Of a stretch of 38,580 bases of DNA, positions 7,697-15,921 are shown one piece after another. How positions within the stretch are numbered: position 1 is the first letter of the stretch; every line of letters starts with the position of its first letter. The notes beneath the pieces are model-generated. The model was given only the letters and a program-made list of their open reading frames with translations, had not been told where the DNA came from and searched no databases. This DNA is from Candidatus Staskawiczbacteria bacterium RIFCSPHIGHO2_02_FULL_42_22 (lineage in GTDB: Bacteria; Patescibacteriota; Minisyncoccia; Minisyncoccales; Staskawiczbacteraceae): contig MHOT01000016.1 of the NCBI GenBank assembly GCA_001820175.1, positions 1 through 38,580 of the forward strand, written 5' to 3'. The translations under genes and the position numbers were made by a program.

Positions 7697-9019
7697 TTAA
7701 TTTTGATTTTTTAATTTTGATTTTTGAATTATTTGTTCTATATTATACGTTCCCCTTTTTTCTATCTCCACAAATCCTTGCATGGCCATTTCGGCAAAGT
7801 CGCCCCCCTCCAGTAAATCAAACAACCACTCTGCGGTGTATTTGGGATTTTCCTGCAACGTGCCGGCGCCAATGTGTAGCAGCCACCGCCGATTAAAGTC
7901 CTCTTGCGAGCCAATAGACGGTTCAATCACAATGGGTATTCCAAGACCAGCGTAAAAAGAAAGTTCCGATGGTTTGGTCATTAAAATATCGGTGGTGCGC
8001 AGCGCCTGGTTGAACTTATTAAAATATTCAGCCATGGTTTTTCCCGATAAAATGTGCGCCCAGCCATCCAATTTCAATCCCTCAATATGGTTTGCAAAAT
8101 ATTGCCTATGCGCCTCCCTGGTGCCCACGGAAACAATAACCCTCAACTCCTGTGCTTGTATTTTTTCTTTTAAACTATTAATAATAGCCACCGCAATTTC
8201 TTTTTGCGCCCCGGCGCCTCCGATGGAAAACATGAGGGTAAGGGGGTGGTTTGGAATGTGGGGCAGCTCGCCCAAATACGACCGTACCAGAGGGCTATAG
8301 AGTTTGCGGTATTTTCCGCTGGGGTCAAGATTGAGCAGCCGATACCCCACATCTTTTTTTACTGTTTCTAAATTCGGCCCGCCCAGATTTTCCTTAGGCA
8401 AAGGATATCCGGTGAGCATGATGTTTTCCGTCGGAACGCCATAGAGTTTCAGCCGGTCGCGGGTCCAGGTATTGGAGGCAAAATATTTTATTCTGCTTTT
8501 TTGGGGCTCCAAAGAAACCCACGCCCGGGCAATATCCGCATCGCAGATGATGCAATAAATATCGTTCGGGTAGTTGCACTCTTCTGCCATAAAGGCAGGT
8601 GTAAAAAAAGTGGTTACCAGCGGCAATGGATTTTTCTTTAACTGATTTATTAAGTCCTTGCCCCATCCCCGCCTCATGAAAGAAAAAATTATTCTGCCGC
8701 CAAAATTCGATTTTGAAAGGTCGCGCTTGGGGTAGTACCCTAAGATTTTTTGGAAACTGTCTAGAAATAAAAAAAGAAAGAGGCCAATCAAAGGAATGCT
8801 TCTTATTCTAGATAAAAACTCATAAGCAGATTTGGTAATACGCCAAAAACGCCTGTCTTTTTCAATAATACCCGGGTAATTATTGGCATTAACCACACTA
8901 CGGCCAAAAGCAAGGTCGCGCAAAGGGTAGGCCGTTCGCTGGTGGCCATACCCCATATCAACCGCCACCACCCAGGCCTTTTGGTTGGAATCTTCACTAC
9001 TCTCTGTTTTCAATAACAT
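7697..9019 (-). CDS. second GT-B glycosyltransferase, MGDG-synthase-like
   Basis: The N-terminal AVDMGYGHQRTAYPLRD loop resembles the glycine-rich loop of the glycosyltransferase at 2018-3103, and the C-terminal part has FSIGGAGAQKEI, the DILMTKPSELSFYAGLGIP donor-site pattern and GSQEDFNRRW. This fits GT28-like transfer to a lipid acceptor. Length from the chosen start is 440 residues, longer than MurG. The start is Met6 of the longest frame (9019), because a TTGATA/TATAAT promoter overlaps the first Met and would place the transcript start at this ATG. The acceptor is unknown. The hydrophobic segment near residues 72-90 may dock it to the membrane. Confidence 0.75.
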   Translation of the reverse strand: MLLKTESSEDSNQKAWVVAVDMGYGHQRTAYPLRDLAFGRSVVNANNYPGIIEKDRRFWRITKSAYEFLSRIRSIPLIGLFLFLFLDSFQKILGYYPKRDLSKSNFGGRIIFSFMRRGWGKDLINQLKKNPLPLVTTFFTPAFMAEECNYPNDIYCIICDADIARAWVSLEPQKSRIKYFASNTWTRDRLKLYGVPTENIMLTGYPLPKENLGGPNLETVKKDVGYRLLNLDPSGKYRKLYSPLVRSYLGELPHIPNHPLTLMFSIGGAGAQKEIAVAIINSLKEKIQAQELRVIVSVGTREAHRQYFANHIEGLKLDGWAHILSGKTMAEYFNKFNQALRTTDILMTKPSELSFYAGLGIPIVIEPSIGSQEDFNRRWLLHIGAGTLQENPKYTAEWLFDLLEGGDFAEMAMQGFVEIEKRGTYNIEQIIQKSKLKNQN

Positions 9020-9025
9020 GCACTC

Positions 9026-9053
9026 ATTATACAATATTTTCCAGTTTTATCAA
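9026..9053 (-). promoter_or_regulatory. promoter positioned for a leaderless transcript
   Basis: On the minus strand TTGATA (9048-9053), 16 bases, TATAAT (9026-9031), then exactly six bases to the ATG ending at 9019. Transcription would begin at or within a base or two of the start codon. Confidence 0.6.
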
Positions 9054-9195
9054 AATGGTGAAAAACCCCAAAAATTGCCCTGCGCCGCAAATATTGTAAT
9101 ATTCCAAACACAAGAGTATAGTTAATTTTGTTTGAATTTGCATCGGAGCAATTTAAACACTGCACCTTTACAATGGATGTAGAGAGGAATTGTGC

Positions 9196-9732
9196 ATGCA
9201 CCAGAGCAACAAGGAACACACGGCATCTGCTCAAAAAATGTTGTCGGGCATTGCCAAGGTGATTAATTTGTTTTTCCGGCGGCATTTGATAGGGTTTGGC
9301 ACAGCCCTTGAATGCATGGATGGCCGGGTTCAAGGCGCAACAAGAAAATGGACAAAAAGAATGTTTGGTGTCAGATACGTTGACATCATCACCCAGCCGG
9401 GAATAAATAAAGTCCTGGCAGAGAACACCGATATTCCAATTCTTGAGAATATTAAGACAATGCTATGGATTTCCATTAAAGATCATGGATCAAGAACGAT
9501 TGTCGCTGCAGCACATCATAATTGCGCCGGCAATCCCAATGAACAAGAAATACAAATAAAGCACTTAAGATTGGCAGAAAAAACGATCAGAAATATGATC
9601 GAGTCACTGCCTCTTGGCGAGCTGGGCATCACGTCCGAAGCCATAACCATTGCTCTTTTGTGGATTAATGAACGCTGGATGCCGGAAGCAATTCCTTCCA
9701 AAGCACCCATTCTTACAAGAATCGGTGCTTAA
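9196..9732 (+). CDS. beta-carbonic-anhydrase-like protein, copy 1
   Basis: The 178-residue product carries the zinc and catalytic signature of beta-carbonic anhydrases: Cys40-x-Asp42-x-Arg44 (CMDGR) and His107-x-x-Cys110 (AAHHNCAG). In the established family Cys, His and Cys bind zinc and the Asp-Arg pair gates the site. The C40 to H107 spacing is 67 residues and is the same in the next gene. A short hydrophobic patch near 18-34 is too polar for a clear anchor. The ATG at 9196 is preferred to the TTG at 9190 because AGAGAGGA ends 8 bases before it. A terminator follows, so it is transcribed separately from its paralog. CO2 hydration is likely but unproven. Confidence 0.7.
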   Translation: MHQSNKEHTASAQKMLSGIAKVINLFFRRHLIGFGTALECMDGRVQGATRKWTKRMFGVRYVDIITQPGINKVLAENTDIPILENIKTMLWISIKDHGSRTIVAAAHHNCAGNPNEQEIQIKHLRLAEKTIRNMIESLPLGELGITSEAITIALLWINERWMPEAIPSKAPILTRIGA

Positions 9733-9751
9733 AAACGCAAAACATACGCGA

Positions 9752-9780
9752 CCGCACGGGAAACCCGCGGTTATTTTTTT
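9752..9780 (+). terminator. intrinsic terminator after copy 1
   Basis: CCGCACGGG AAA CCCGCGG followed by TTATTTTTTT. Confidence 0.75.
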
Positions 9781-9901
9781 GCTTATTATGCAGAACATAT
9801 AAGAGAACTGGAAATTCTAAACGAATCACGTTACACTACTATTACTTTTGAAGGCATATTTCATGCTCTCAAAAGACAGCACCTTACATTAAGGAGAGTT
9901 T

Positions 9902-10480
9902 GTGAAAAATCCCAAAAATATTCGATTTTTCCTGATCACAATTGGGACAACGATTACTTTATCTTTTCTTATTTTTTCGCCACCCCCATTTTCAAATCCA
10001 CTGCCTCAACTAAAAGAGAAGGGCAAACAATTCTCGCCAGCGGATATTAAAAAGGATTTTAAGGAAACACCGAAAAACGTTGAAAAAACCAACGAAACAT
10101 GTGGCTGCGCCATTGCTTGCATGGATGGAAAGGCGTATCCTGCAGTCATCGCATGGCAAAAGAAAACTTACCATCTTGATAGTGTGGATTTAATTACCGA
10201 TGCCGGGCCTGATGGCATTGTGGCTCAAAATAAGAATTCGCCCATCATTGCAAATATCCAAAAAAACCTTGAACTCTCGATTCATGGCCACCAATCAAGA
10301 ATATTAGTTTTGGCAGCGCACGAAAATTGTCTGGGTGACCCAGTGTCAACAGAAGAACACTGCGAACACCTAAGAAAAGCCAAGAAAATTATTGAGGGAT
10401 TTGAGTTCAAAGAACTAGAAAAAATCGTCCTCGTACTGGTCAAAAAAGACCGAAAAACGGTCATAGAGATTTCTCCCTGA
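9902..10480 (+). CDS. beta-carbonic-anhydrase-like protein, copy 2, secreted or anchored, Arg to Lys
   Basis: The GTG at 9902 follows AAGGAGAG by five bases. An N-terminal hydrophobic segment (about residues 8-26) gives a signal anchor absent from copy 1, then a Pro/Lys linker, then the same fold: Cys73-x-Asp75-x-Lys77 (CMDGK) and His140-x-x-Cys143 (AAHENCLGD), with the same 67-residue spacing. The usual Arg of the Asp-Arg pair is Lys here. Two extra cysteines precede the site (TCGCAIAC), which could form a disulfide if the domain is outside. The pair therefore looks like one cytoplasmic and one external member. Activity with Lys is uncertain. Confidence 0.68.
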   Translation: MKNPKNIRFFLITIGTTITLSFLIFSPPPFSNPLPQLKEKGKQFSPADIKKDFKETPKNVEKTNETCGCAIACMDGKAYPAVIAWQKKTYHLDSVDLITDAGPDGIVAQNKNSPIIANIQKNLELSIHGHQSRILVLAAHENCLGDPVSTEEHCEHLRKAKKIIEGFEFKELEKIVLVLVKKDRKTVIEISP

Positions 10481-10491
10481 TAAACACTAAG

Positions 10492-10521
10492 CCGCCGGCA
10501 CCCACCCGCGGTTATTTTTTT
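10492..10521 (+). terminator. intrinsic terminator after copy 2
   Basis: CCGCCGG cacc CACCCGCGG (imperfect stem) followed by TTATTTTTTTA. It ends with the same GCGGTTATTTTTTT as the terminator of copy 1. Confidence 0.65.
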
Positions 10522-10538
10522 ACTTTAAAGCTCAAGTA

Positions 10539-12089
10539 TTAATACCCCAAAAATTCCGGTTTTTGGCGTTTTTTATAGAAAAACCTTATCAAGACAAAAA
10601 GTGCTGCATAATAGACCACTACAAAAATCCAAGAAATGTGGCCCACGTCCTTGGCCGCCCAGGGTTTTGAAAAAATATCCAATACCCAGATAAAATACGT
10701 CAAAAGCAATGAGCAGGGTAAGGTCAACATGGCGCCCATCCACCAAGCCACCGCTCCACATATTGAAAGTAGTAATCCTAAAATAGTTAACGCTTCCACT
10801 ACCGGTAAAGCCAACAAATTAGTAATTGGGGCAACTAAAGAAATTCGGCCAAAATTATATACAATAATCGGCAACGTTATTATTTGGGCGGCCAGGGTAA
10901 TGGAAAGCATATCCACCAACACGGCTGCGTGTCCCTTGGTAATGGTTTTTAATAATAAGGCCACCATGGGCTTGATATGAATAATGCCCAGCGACGCCAA
11001 GAAAGATAATTGAAACCCGATATCATAGTAAAGCAACGGCGGGTTTTGAAGCAACATCAATGCCCCGGCCAATACTAATATGCGGCTTGTGGTATTCTGC
11101 CTCCCCAATTTTTGAGCCAACAACGCAATGCACCCCATGATGGCCGCTCGCACCCCGGAAGCGGGAAACCCGATGAGCGCAATGTATACCGCAATGAAGG
11201 CGACGGCAAGGTAAAATGCCTGGCCGCGCCAAAACCCCAAAAATAGTAAAAAAGTGGTGCAAAGAGAAATCAAAACAACGATATTGCTTCCCGATACTGC
11301 CGTCACATGGCTTAATCCAGTAACGTTGAACTGGTCTTTTAAGTCCTTTGGCATTTCTTTATCGCTACCAAAAACCATCCCCTTTAAAATAAAACTGTGG
11401 GGCGGGAAAAGATATTGGTCAATAGACGCAATCAACTTTGATTTGAGCCACAGTATTTTTTCATACCCATAGGTTATGGGAGTGTAAGAATGTTTTTTGG
11501 CGAGCAATTGCACAGCGGGATAATCCATTACCGAATAAATTCCCTCTTTTAGCAAATAATTTTTATAGTTAAATTCCTCAAACGCCGGCGGGGTCTTTAA
11601 TTTCCCAACGAGTTTCACTTGATCCAAATAATGGTAATGTGCCTCAGAGAAATTTCCTACGGTAATCAGCAGTTTGCCTTGCACTGGCGCCTCCTGACCA
11701 TTGATTACCAATTTTTCCGTTGATATGAGAAGTTTTTGCAGATTATTTCTTATATCCGGCTCCCCCGCAATAAATCCAATAATGGCAACTTTTTCGGGAA
11801 AATCATTGAACATTCTTAGCGGATCATTTGCTATAGTAAATTCAAAAATTTGAAAACGCAAAACTCCCAATACTAAAAAAAGAAGGCAAAAACCAATAAT
11901 CGTAATGTAGTATTTTTTATGCAAAAAAGAAAAAATAATCGCCACAATTCCTATAACAAAAAAACCGAGCAGAAAATAGGTTACTCGGTTTTTTGCATAT
12001 TCCGGCAATGTGGCATACATGCCCGAAGCGATGCCTATCCCCGCCACAAAAGAAACGGCAAGGCAAAAGAGTGTTTTTGAAGGGGTCAT
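10539..12089 (-). CDS. comEC: ComEC/Rec2-type DNA-uptake channel without the beta-lactamase-like domain
   Basis: The 516-residue membrane protein has the N-terminal soluble DUF4131-like part (about residues 60-200) followed by the Competence domain: VTGLSHVTAVSGSNIVVL near 255-272, then GFPASGVRAAIMG and YDIGFQLSFLASLG, the classic ComEC signatures, then more spans. It stops about 30 residues after the last span. Full-length family members of about 750 residues add a metallo-beta-lactamase-like nuclease domain, which is absent here. Role: passage of single-stranded DNA across the membrane; DprA in the same window would receive the DNA. It is last in a ftsA-ftsZ-comEC minus-strand series. Confidence 0.92.
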   Translation of the reverse strand: MTPSKTLFCLAVSFVAGIGIASGMYATLPEYAKNRVTYFLLGFFVIGIVAIIFSFLHKKYYITIIGFCLLFLVLGVLRFQIFEFTIANDPLRMFNDFPEKVAIIGFIAGEPDIRNNLQKLLISTEKLVINGQEAPVQGKLLITVGNFSEAHYHYLDQVKLVGKLKTPPAFEEFNYKNYLLKEGIYSVMDYPAVQLLAKKHSYTPITYGYEKILWLKSKLIASIDQYLFPPHSFILKGMVFGSDKEMPKDLKDQFNVTGLSHVTAVSGSNIVVLISLCTTFLLFLGFWRGQAFYLAVAFIAVYIALIGFPASGVRAAIMGCIALLAQKLGRQNTTSRILVLAGALMLLQNPPLLYYDIGFQLSFLASLGIIHIKPMVALLLKTITKGHAAVLVDMLSITLAAQIITLPIIVYNFGRISLVAPITNLLALPVVEALTILGLLLSICGAVAWWMGAMLTLPCSLLLTYFIWVLDIFSKPWAAKDVGHISWIFVVVYYAALFVLIRFFYKKRQKPEFLGY

Positions 12090-12091
12090 TT

Positions 12092-12198
12092 TTTAACTCG
12101 AATCCTGAATTTAGAAGCTAGAAGTTATAATTTAGAGTTTAGAGTTTAGAATTTAGAGTTTCACCCACAATCCAGATTCCAGATACAAGATTCCAGAT
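12092..12198. repeat. AT-rich simple repeat block between comEC and ftsZ
   Basis: Degenerate tandem units TTTAGAGTTTAGAG and CCAGATTCCAGAT occupy the gap. The vocabulary resembles that of 13143-13259 and 17930-18000. No gene is seen. Confidence 0.6.
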
Positions 12199-13119
12199 TC
12201 ACAATTTGGTGGCAATGACATTAATTTTTATTTCGCCCTTACGCAAAGTGGCATCTTTGACCGCCCCAAAAATAACTTGGGCCTTGGGATCCGCTTCTTT
12301 GGTAATAATCTTGGCGGCCTCTTGGATTTCGCCAAGCGTTACATCATTACCTGAAGCGTTAAATAAAATTCCTTTGGCGCCTTTAAGAGAAAAATCCAGC
12401 AATGGTGAATTAATGGCTTTGGTGGCCGCTTCAATGGCGCGGTGCTCGCCAATGGCTCGGCCGGTGCCAAACAATGCCCTGCCGGAATTTTTCATAATAG
12501 ACGACAGGGAAGCAAAATCAATGGCAATAATCCCCGGAGACAAAATAACGTCGGTAACGCTTTGAAGCGCCTCTTTTAAAATATCGTCGCACATTAAAAA
12601 GGCCTTGGAAACCGTGGTCTTCTCATCAATGATTTTCAACAAATGATCATTGGAAATCACTAGCAACGAATCAACGTTGTCCTTTAATTGGTCTAGGGCT
12701 TTTTTAGCAACCAGGCGCCGCTCTGCTCCCTCAAAAGAAAAAGGGGTGGTAACCACCGCCACCGTTAGAATGCCTAGTGCCTTGGCGATGCCGGCAATGA
12801 CCGGACCCGCCCCGCTACCCGTGCCTCCTCCAAGACCGCAGGTAATAAACACCATGTCAGACCCTTTTAACAAATTTGATATTTCTTTGGCGTTTTCCTC
12901 TGCGGCGGTTTTGCCGAGCGCGGCATCCATACCAGCGCCCAGACCCTTGGTACTCAACTTACCAATTAATATTTTTTGGGATGCTTTGCAAAAATGCAGG
13001 GCCTGGGCATCGGTATTTACAGCAATGAGATCAAACCCTGCCCTGCCGTGCCGCGCCATATTGGAAACCGTATTACCGCCTGATCCTCCTACTCCGATGA
13101 CTTTAATTTTTGGAACCAT
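12199..13119 (-). CDS. ftsZ: cell-division GTPase FtsZ, lacking the C-terminal tail
   Basis: The GTPase domain is complete: GVGGSGGN near residue 9, NTDAQAL near 35, and the tubulin signature GGGTGSGAG at 97-105 (with a further G before it). The C-terminal subdomain ends in KINVIATKL at residue 306, exactly where the globular domain of FtsZ normally ends. The variable linker and the conserved C-terminal peptide that binds FtsA, ZipA and other anchors are missing. FtsA is encoded directly upstream, so membrane tethering must use another surface or protein. No frameshifted continuation is obvious in the downstream repeat block. Confidence 0.95.
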   Translation of the reverse strand: MVPKIKVIGVGGSGGNTVSNMARHGRAGFDLIAVNTDAQALHFCKASQKILIGKLSTKGLGAGMDAALGKTAAEENAKEISNLLKGSDMVFITCGLGGGTGSGAGPVIAGIAKALGILTVAVVTTPFSFEGAERRLVAKKALDQLKDNVDSLLVISNDHLLKIIDEKTTVSKAFLMCDDILKEALQSVTDVILSPGIIAIDFASLSSIMKNSGRALFGTGRAIGEHRAIEAATKAINSPLLDFSLKGAKGILFNASGNDVTLGEIQEAAKIITKEADPKAQVIFGAVKDATLRKGEIKINVIATKL

Positions 13120-13142
13120 AACTTTTGTTTCGCAAAAGAAAT

Positions 13143-13259
13143 TCTAAATACTAATCTCTAAATTCTAAAACGTTTTAGGATTTAGAATTTAGGATTTAGA
13201 ATTTAGGATTTAGAATTTAGGATTTAGAATTTAGGATTTAGGATTTAGGATTTAGGATT
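13143..13259. repeat. tandem TTTAGGATTTAGAA repeats between ftsZ and ftsA
   Basis: About eight degenerate units of TTTAGGA / TTTAGAA run to the ftsA stop codon, preceded by the complementary words CTAAATTCTAAA, so part of the block can fold back. The last unit supplies sequence up to the ftsA stop. Confidence 0.75.
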
Positions 13260-14507
13260 TTACGGAATAAAGACCTTAAACATTTTCGAAACCCTAAAAA
13301 TCATTTTTTTAAGGGAGGCGAGAAAACCAGAAATACCATCGCCTTCCATGTCATCGATATTGCCACCCCCTAGCACCAACCCCGCAACCGTGGCCAGCGC
13401 CGGATCTTGGTCAATCCCCAAAATGCCCTTTAATATTCCCAGTTCGCACGGAAGACGCAATTGTTCCCTGGTTAATTCCCGAATATAGGGCAGTTTTGCG
13501 CCGCCTCCGGTAAGCACGATACCTCCGGGTAGCAATTCTTGGCGGCCAATGGATTTGAGTTCCTTTTGCATAACCCCCAGAATTTCAGATACCCTTGGCT
13601 CAATAATATCTACCAATCCCTTTTTGGTAAATGAAACTGTGGCATCTTTGCTAGAAACTTCAATATTCTTTTTTTCCGAGACGGCACGATTATTTTTTTT
13701 CTCTTTTTTATTTGCCAAAATCATGCAGGCACCGTATTGATTTTTAATCTCTTCGGCCGTGGCAAAATCGGTCCTGAGCCCAATGGCAATATCTTTGGTA
13801 ATATTGGCCGAGCCCAGAGGAAATACCGCCAAATGGGTTAAGTCGCCTTCTTCAAATACCGCCAAACTGGTAGTATCACCCCCAATATCAATCAATGCCA
13901 CCCCCAATTCTTTTTGCTGGGGGGTCAGTACGGCTTCCGCGGCCGCCAGCACCGAAGGCACCACGTCGTTAATTTGCAACTTTGCATTTAGCACCGCCTG
14001 GGTCAAATTGATAAAATATGACTGGAAATAACAAAGCAATATGACTTTCGCCTGCAGACGAACCCCGGTCAATCCTAACGGCTGCTTAATACCCTTTTGA
14101 TCATCAATAATAAACTCCCGGGCAAACACATCGAGTATTTCCTCGTTGGAGGGAATATTGATAGCTCGGGTGGCCTGCAGCACCCTTTCAATATCTTCCT
14201 CTGAAATCCGCTGATCGGCCCGCGAAACAGAAATGATTCCATCCGAAGGAGTTACGTACAGGTGGCTCCCCCCAATATTTACAAACGCCGAATTAATACG
14301 TATATTATTATCTCTTTCGATCCCCGATATCAACAGTTGAATATTCTTAGCGGTTTCCTCTATATTAGTTACCGCGCCTCGGCGCAAACCAAAAGAGGGT
14401 CGCTGAGCGCAGCACACCATTTCCCAATCCCTGCCTTTTTTTTGGGCAACCAGGGCTTTTATCGTACTGGTTCCAATATCTATTCCGGTGACAAAGTGAT
14501 CCCTCAT
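13260..14507 (-). CDS. ftsA: FtsA, actin-like membrane anchor of the division ring
   Basis: The 415-residue protein shows the actin-fold nucleotide motifs: GIDIGTSTIKAL near the N-terminus, LIDIGGDTTSLAVF near 205 and IVLTGGGAKLPYI near 345. The middle has the FtsA-specific 1C region (SHLYVTPSDGIISV, then REFIIDDQKG). The C-terminus (about 393-415, KKMIFRVSKMFKVFIP) is the amphipathic membrane-targeting helix that is known in the family to bind the inner membrane. A Lys/Asn-rich stretch near 270-290 looks like a lineage-specific loop. ftsZ follows after a repeat block, ybeY precedes. Confidence 0.95.
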   Translation of the reverse strand: MRDHFVTGIDIGTSTIKALVAQKKGRDWEMVCCAQRPSFGLRRGAVTNIEETAKNIQLLISGIERDNNIRINSAFVNIGGSHLYVTPSDGIISVSRADQRISEEDIERVLQATRAINIPSNEEILDVFAREFIIDDQKGIKQPLGLTGVRLQAKVILLCYFQSYFINLTQAVLNAKLQINDVVPSVLAAAEAVLTPQQKELGVALIDIGGDTTSLAVFEEGDLTHLAVFPLGSANITKDIAIGLRTDFATAEEIKNQYGACMILANKKEKKNNRAVSEKKNIEVSSKDATVSFTKKGLVDIIEPRVSEILGVMQKELKSIGRQELLPGGIVLTGGGAKLPYIRELTREQLRLPCELGILKGILGIDQDPALATVAGLVLGGGNIDDMEGDGISGFLASLKKMIFRVSKMFKVFIP

Positions 14508-14512
14508 TGCGA

Positions 14513-14645
14513 ATTTGAAATTTGAAATTTACAATTTGAAATCAATATTTAAATTTTAAATTATTAAATTTGAAAATGCGACAGGTTTCACTCATTTCAA
14601 ATTTAAATATTTCAAATTGATTTCAAATTGTAAATTTCAAATTTT
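14513..14645. repeat. long AT-rich inverted repeat between ftsA and ybeY
   Basis: Both arms use AATTTGAAATTTACAATTTG and its complement (about 28 matching bases), with AAATTTAAATATTTC-type words nearer the centre. The outer right arm contains the ybeY stop codon (TGA inside TTTGAAA), so the repeat has become the end of that gene. Confidence 0.75.
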
Positions 14646-15047
14646 CTTAAAATAATATTTTTCTTTCTCTTCCATTCTTTCCACTTCCTTCCCCCCTCTT
14701 TCATGATCATATCCCAATACATGCAGAATACCGTGAATCAACATTTTGGCCACTTCTTTTTTTAGGGGCAGCTTAGAGGTTCTGGTATTTTCCCTGATAA
14801 CATGGGGGCAGAGTATCACTTCGGCGCATTCCCCCTTAAAATTGGTAACCCCTTCAAAGCTTAGCACATCCGTTGGTTTATCTTTTTTGCGATACTTCTT
14901 ATTTAGCAACTGTATTTCATTGGGACTGACAAAAGCAATGGATATATTTTCCATTCCCTTATTTTCGCCTTTTAACACTTTTTTTGCAACCCCCTTAAAA
15001 AAGGTCTTATCCACAGCAAAATTAGTAAGATTGTTTACCTCGATCAT
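14637..15047 (-). CDS. ybeY: YbeY endoribonuclease (16S rRNA maturation)
   Basis: The 136-residue length is normal for the family. The zinc site is complete: His105, His109 and His115 in HGILHVLGYDHE. The upstream KKDKPTDVLSFE segment is the second family signature. Role: single-strand-specific metal-dependent RNase in rRNA processing and ribosome quality control. The last residues read into an intergenic inverted repeat that supplies the stop. It precedes ftsA in the minus-strand series and follows a terminator that separates it from the formyltransferase. Confidence 0.93.
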   Translation of the reverse strand: MIEVNNLTNFAVDKTFFKGVAKKVLKGENKGMENISIAFVSPNEIQLLNKKYRKKDKPTDVLSFEGVTNFKGECAEVILCPHVIRENTRTSKLPLKKEVAKMLIHGILHVLGYDHERGGKEVERMEEKEKYYFKKI

Positions 15048-15080
15048 GGTAGTTATTTTACACTACATTGATAAATTTCA

Positions 15081-15108
15081 CAAAAAAACCGAGAATTGCT
15101 CCTCGGTT
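15081..15108 (-). terminator. intrinsic terminator after the formyltransferase
   Basis: On the minus strand AACCGAG gagcaatt CTCGGTT followed by TTTTTG. It lies 13 bases beyond the stop at 15121 and ends that one-gene transcript ahead of ybeY. Confidence 0.8.
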
Positions 15109-15120
15109 AAGTTTCTCGCT

Positions 15121-15768
15121 TTAGGGAAAATACGAATACCCCTTTGGCAAACACAAGGTATCTGGATCCTTGCCATCCCAGCATATGTAGTTATTAACCA
15201 CCAAATCGGCAATAACTGGCAAAAACTCATGCTCTACGATTCTTACCCTTTTGGCTAAATCTTCGGGAGTGTCGGTGGCAAAAACAGGCACGGACTTATA
15301 AAAAAATACTGGTCCTTGGTCATATTCTTCGGTAACAAAATGCATGCAAACTGCCGAACTGGTTACTTTCCCGGCTTTATAATCCTCTATTACCGCTCGG
15401 TGAACGTGCAATCCATATTTACCTTTGCCTCCAAAATCCGGCAATGGCCCAGGATGAATATTAAACGTGGTTTTAGGATTCAGCCCCGAAACCAACTTTA
15501 GCCATCCTGCCAGCACCGAAAAATCACTTTTAAAAGCAGTGATAATTTTCTGGTAATACTGAAAAGTATACGGCGAGGGAAAATACACAAAAGGAATTCT
15601 TAAGCGATCTGCTTTTTCTTTTACCCCGCCACTTGCATGATTGGAGACCACTGCTACAATATGCGCCCGCAAAATTCTTTCTTGGGCGGCAAACACCAAT
15701 TTTTCAAAACCAGAACCACCTCCGACGCTGGTGCCGGAAGAAAAAACGATAAGACGCGGTAAAGTCAT
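15121..15768 (-). CDS. PurN-like formyltransferase
   Basis: The 215-residue protein has the formyltransferase fold with the catalytic triad readable: Asn103 and His105 in NIHPGPLPDFGG and Asp150 in EEYDQGPV. These match GAR transformylase PurN, which transfers the formyl group of 10-formyl-THF. The N-terminal SSGTSVGGGSGFEKLV resembles PurN's phosphate loop but with an insertion. AAGGAG lies before the ATG. It is a one-gene unit with its own terminator and no purine genes nearby, so the acceptor could be GAR or another amine, such as a nucleotide sugar. The glyA gene in the same window would feed the folate pool. Confidence 0.75.
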   Translation of the reverse strand: MTLPRLIVFSSGTSVGGGSGFEKLVFAAQERILRAHIVAVVSNHASGGVKEKADRLRIPFVYFPSPYTFQYYQKIITAFKSDFSVLAGWLKLVSGLNPKTTFNIHPGPLPDFGGKGKYGLHVHRAVIEDYKAGKVTSSAVCMHFVTEEYDQGPVFFYKSVPVFATDTPEDLAKRVRIVEHEFLPVIADLVVNNYICWDGKDPDTLCLPKGYSYFP

Positions 15769-15851
15769 GCCTTCTCCTTAGCTAGTTGTAAAGGTGCCAA
15801 TACCCACGTTTATGCTACCGCACTTTGAATCATAAACAAAAAATCTCCAGC

Positions 15852-15879
15852 TTGACAATGGATATAAATAGATTAGATT
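15852..15879 (+). promoter_or_regulatory. promoter of the XRE regulator
   Basis: TTGACA (15852-15857), 16 bases, TAGATT (15874-15879). It leaves a leader of about 35 bases to the ATG. The same TTGACAAT...TAGATT wording recurs at 29843-29871. Confidence 0.55.
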
Positions 15880-15921
15880 GTAGTTAGCACAAATTCGCCA
15901 AAACCAAACCAGAGAGGATCT

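Noticed and set aside
9010-9333. 107-residue minus-strand frame between the glycosyltransferase and the CA-like gene
   Set aside because: It overlaps the well-supported plus-strand gene and the minus-strand promoter, with no protein-like composition.
13143-13259. CRISPR-like array in the TTTAGGATTTAGAA tandem block
   Set aside because: The units are contiguous simple repeats of 7-14 bases with no spacers.
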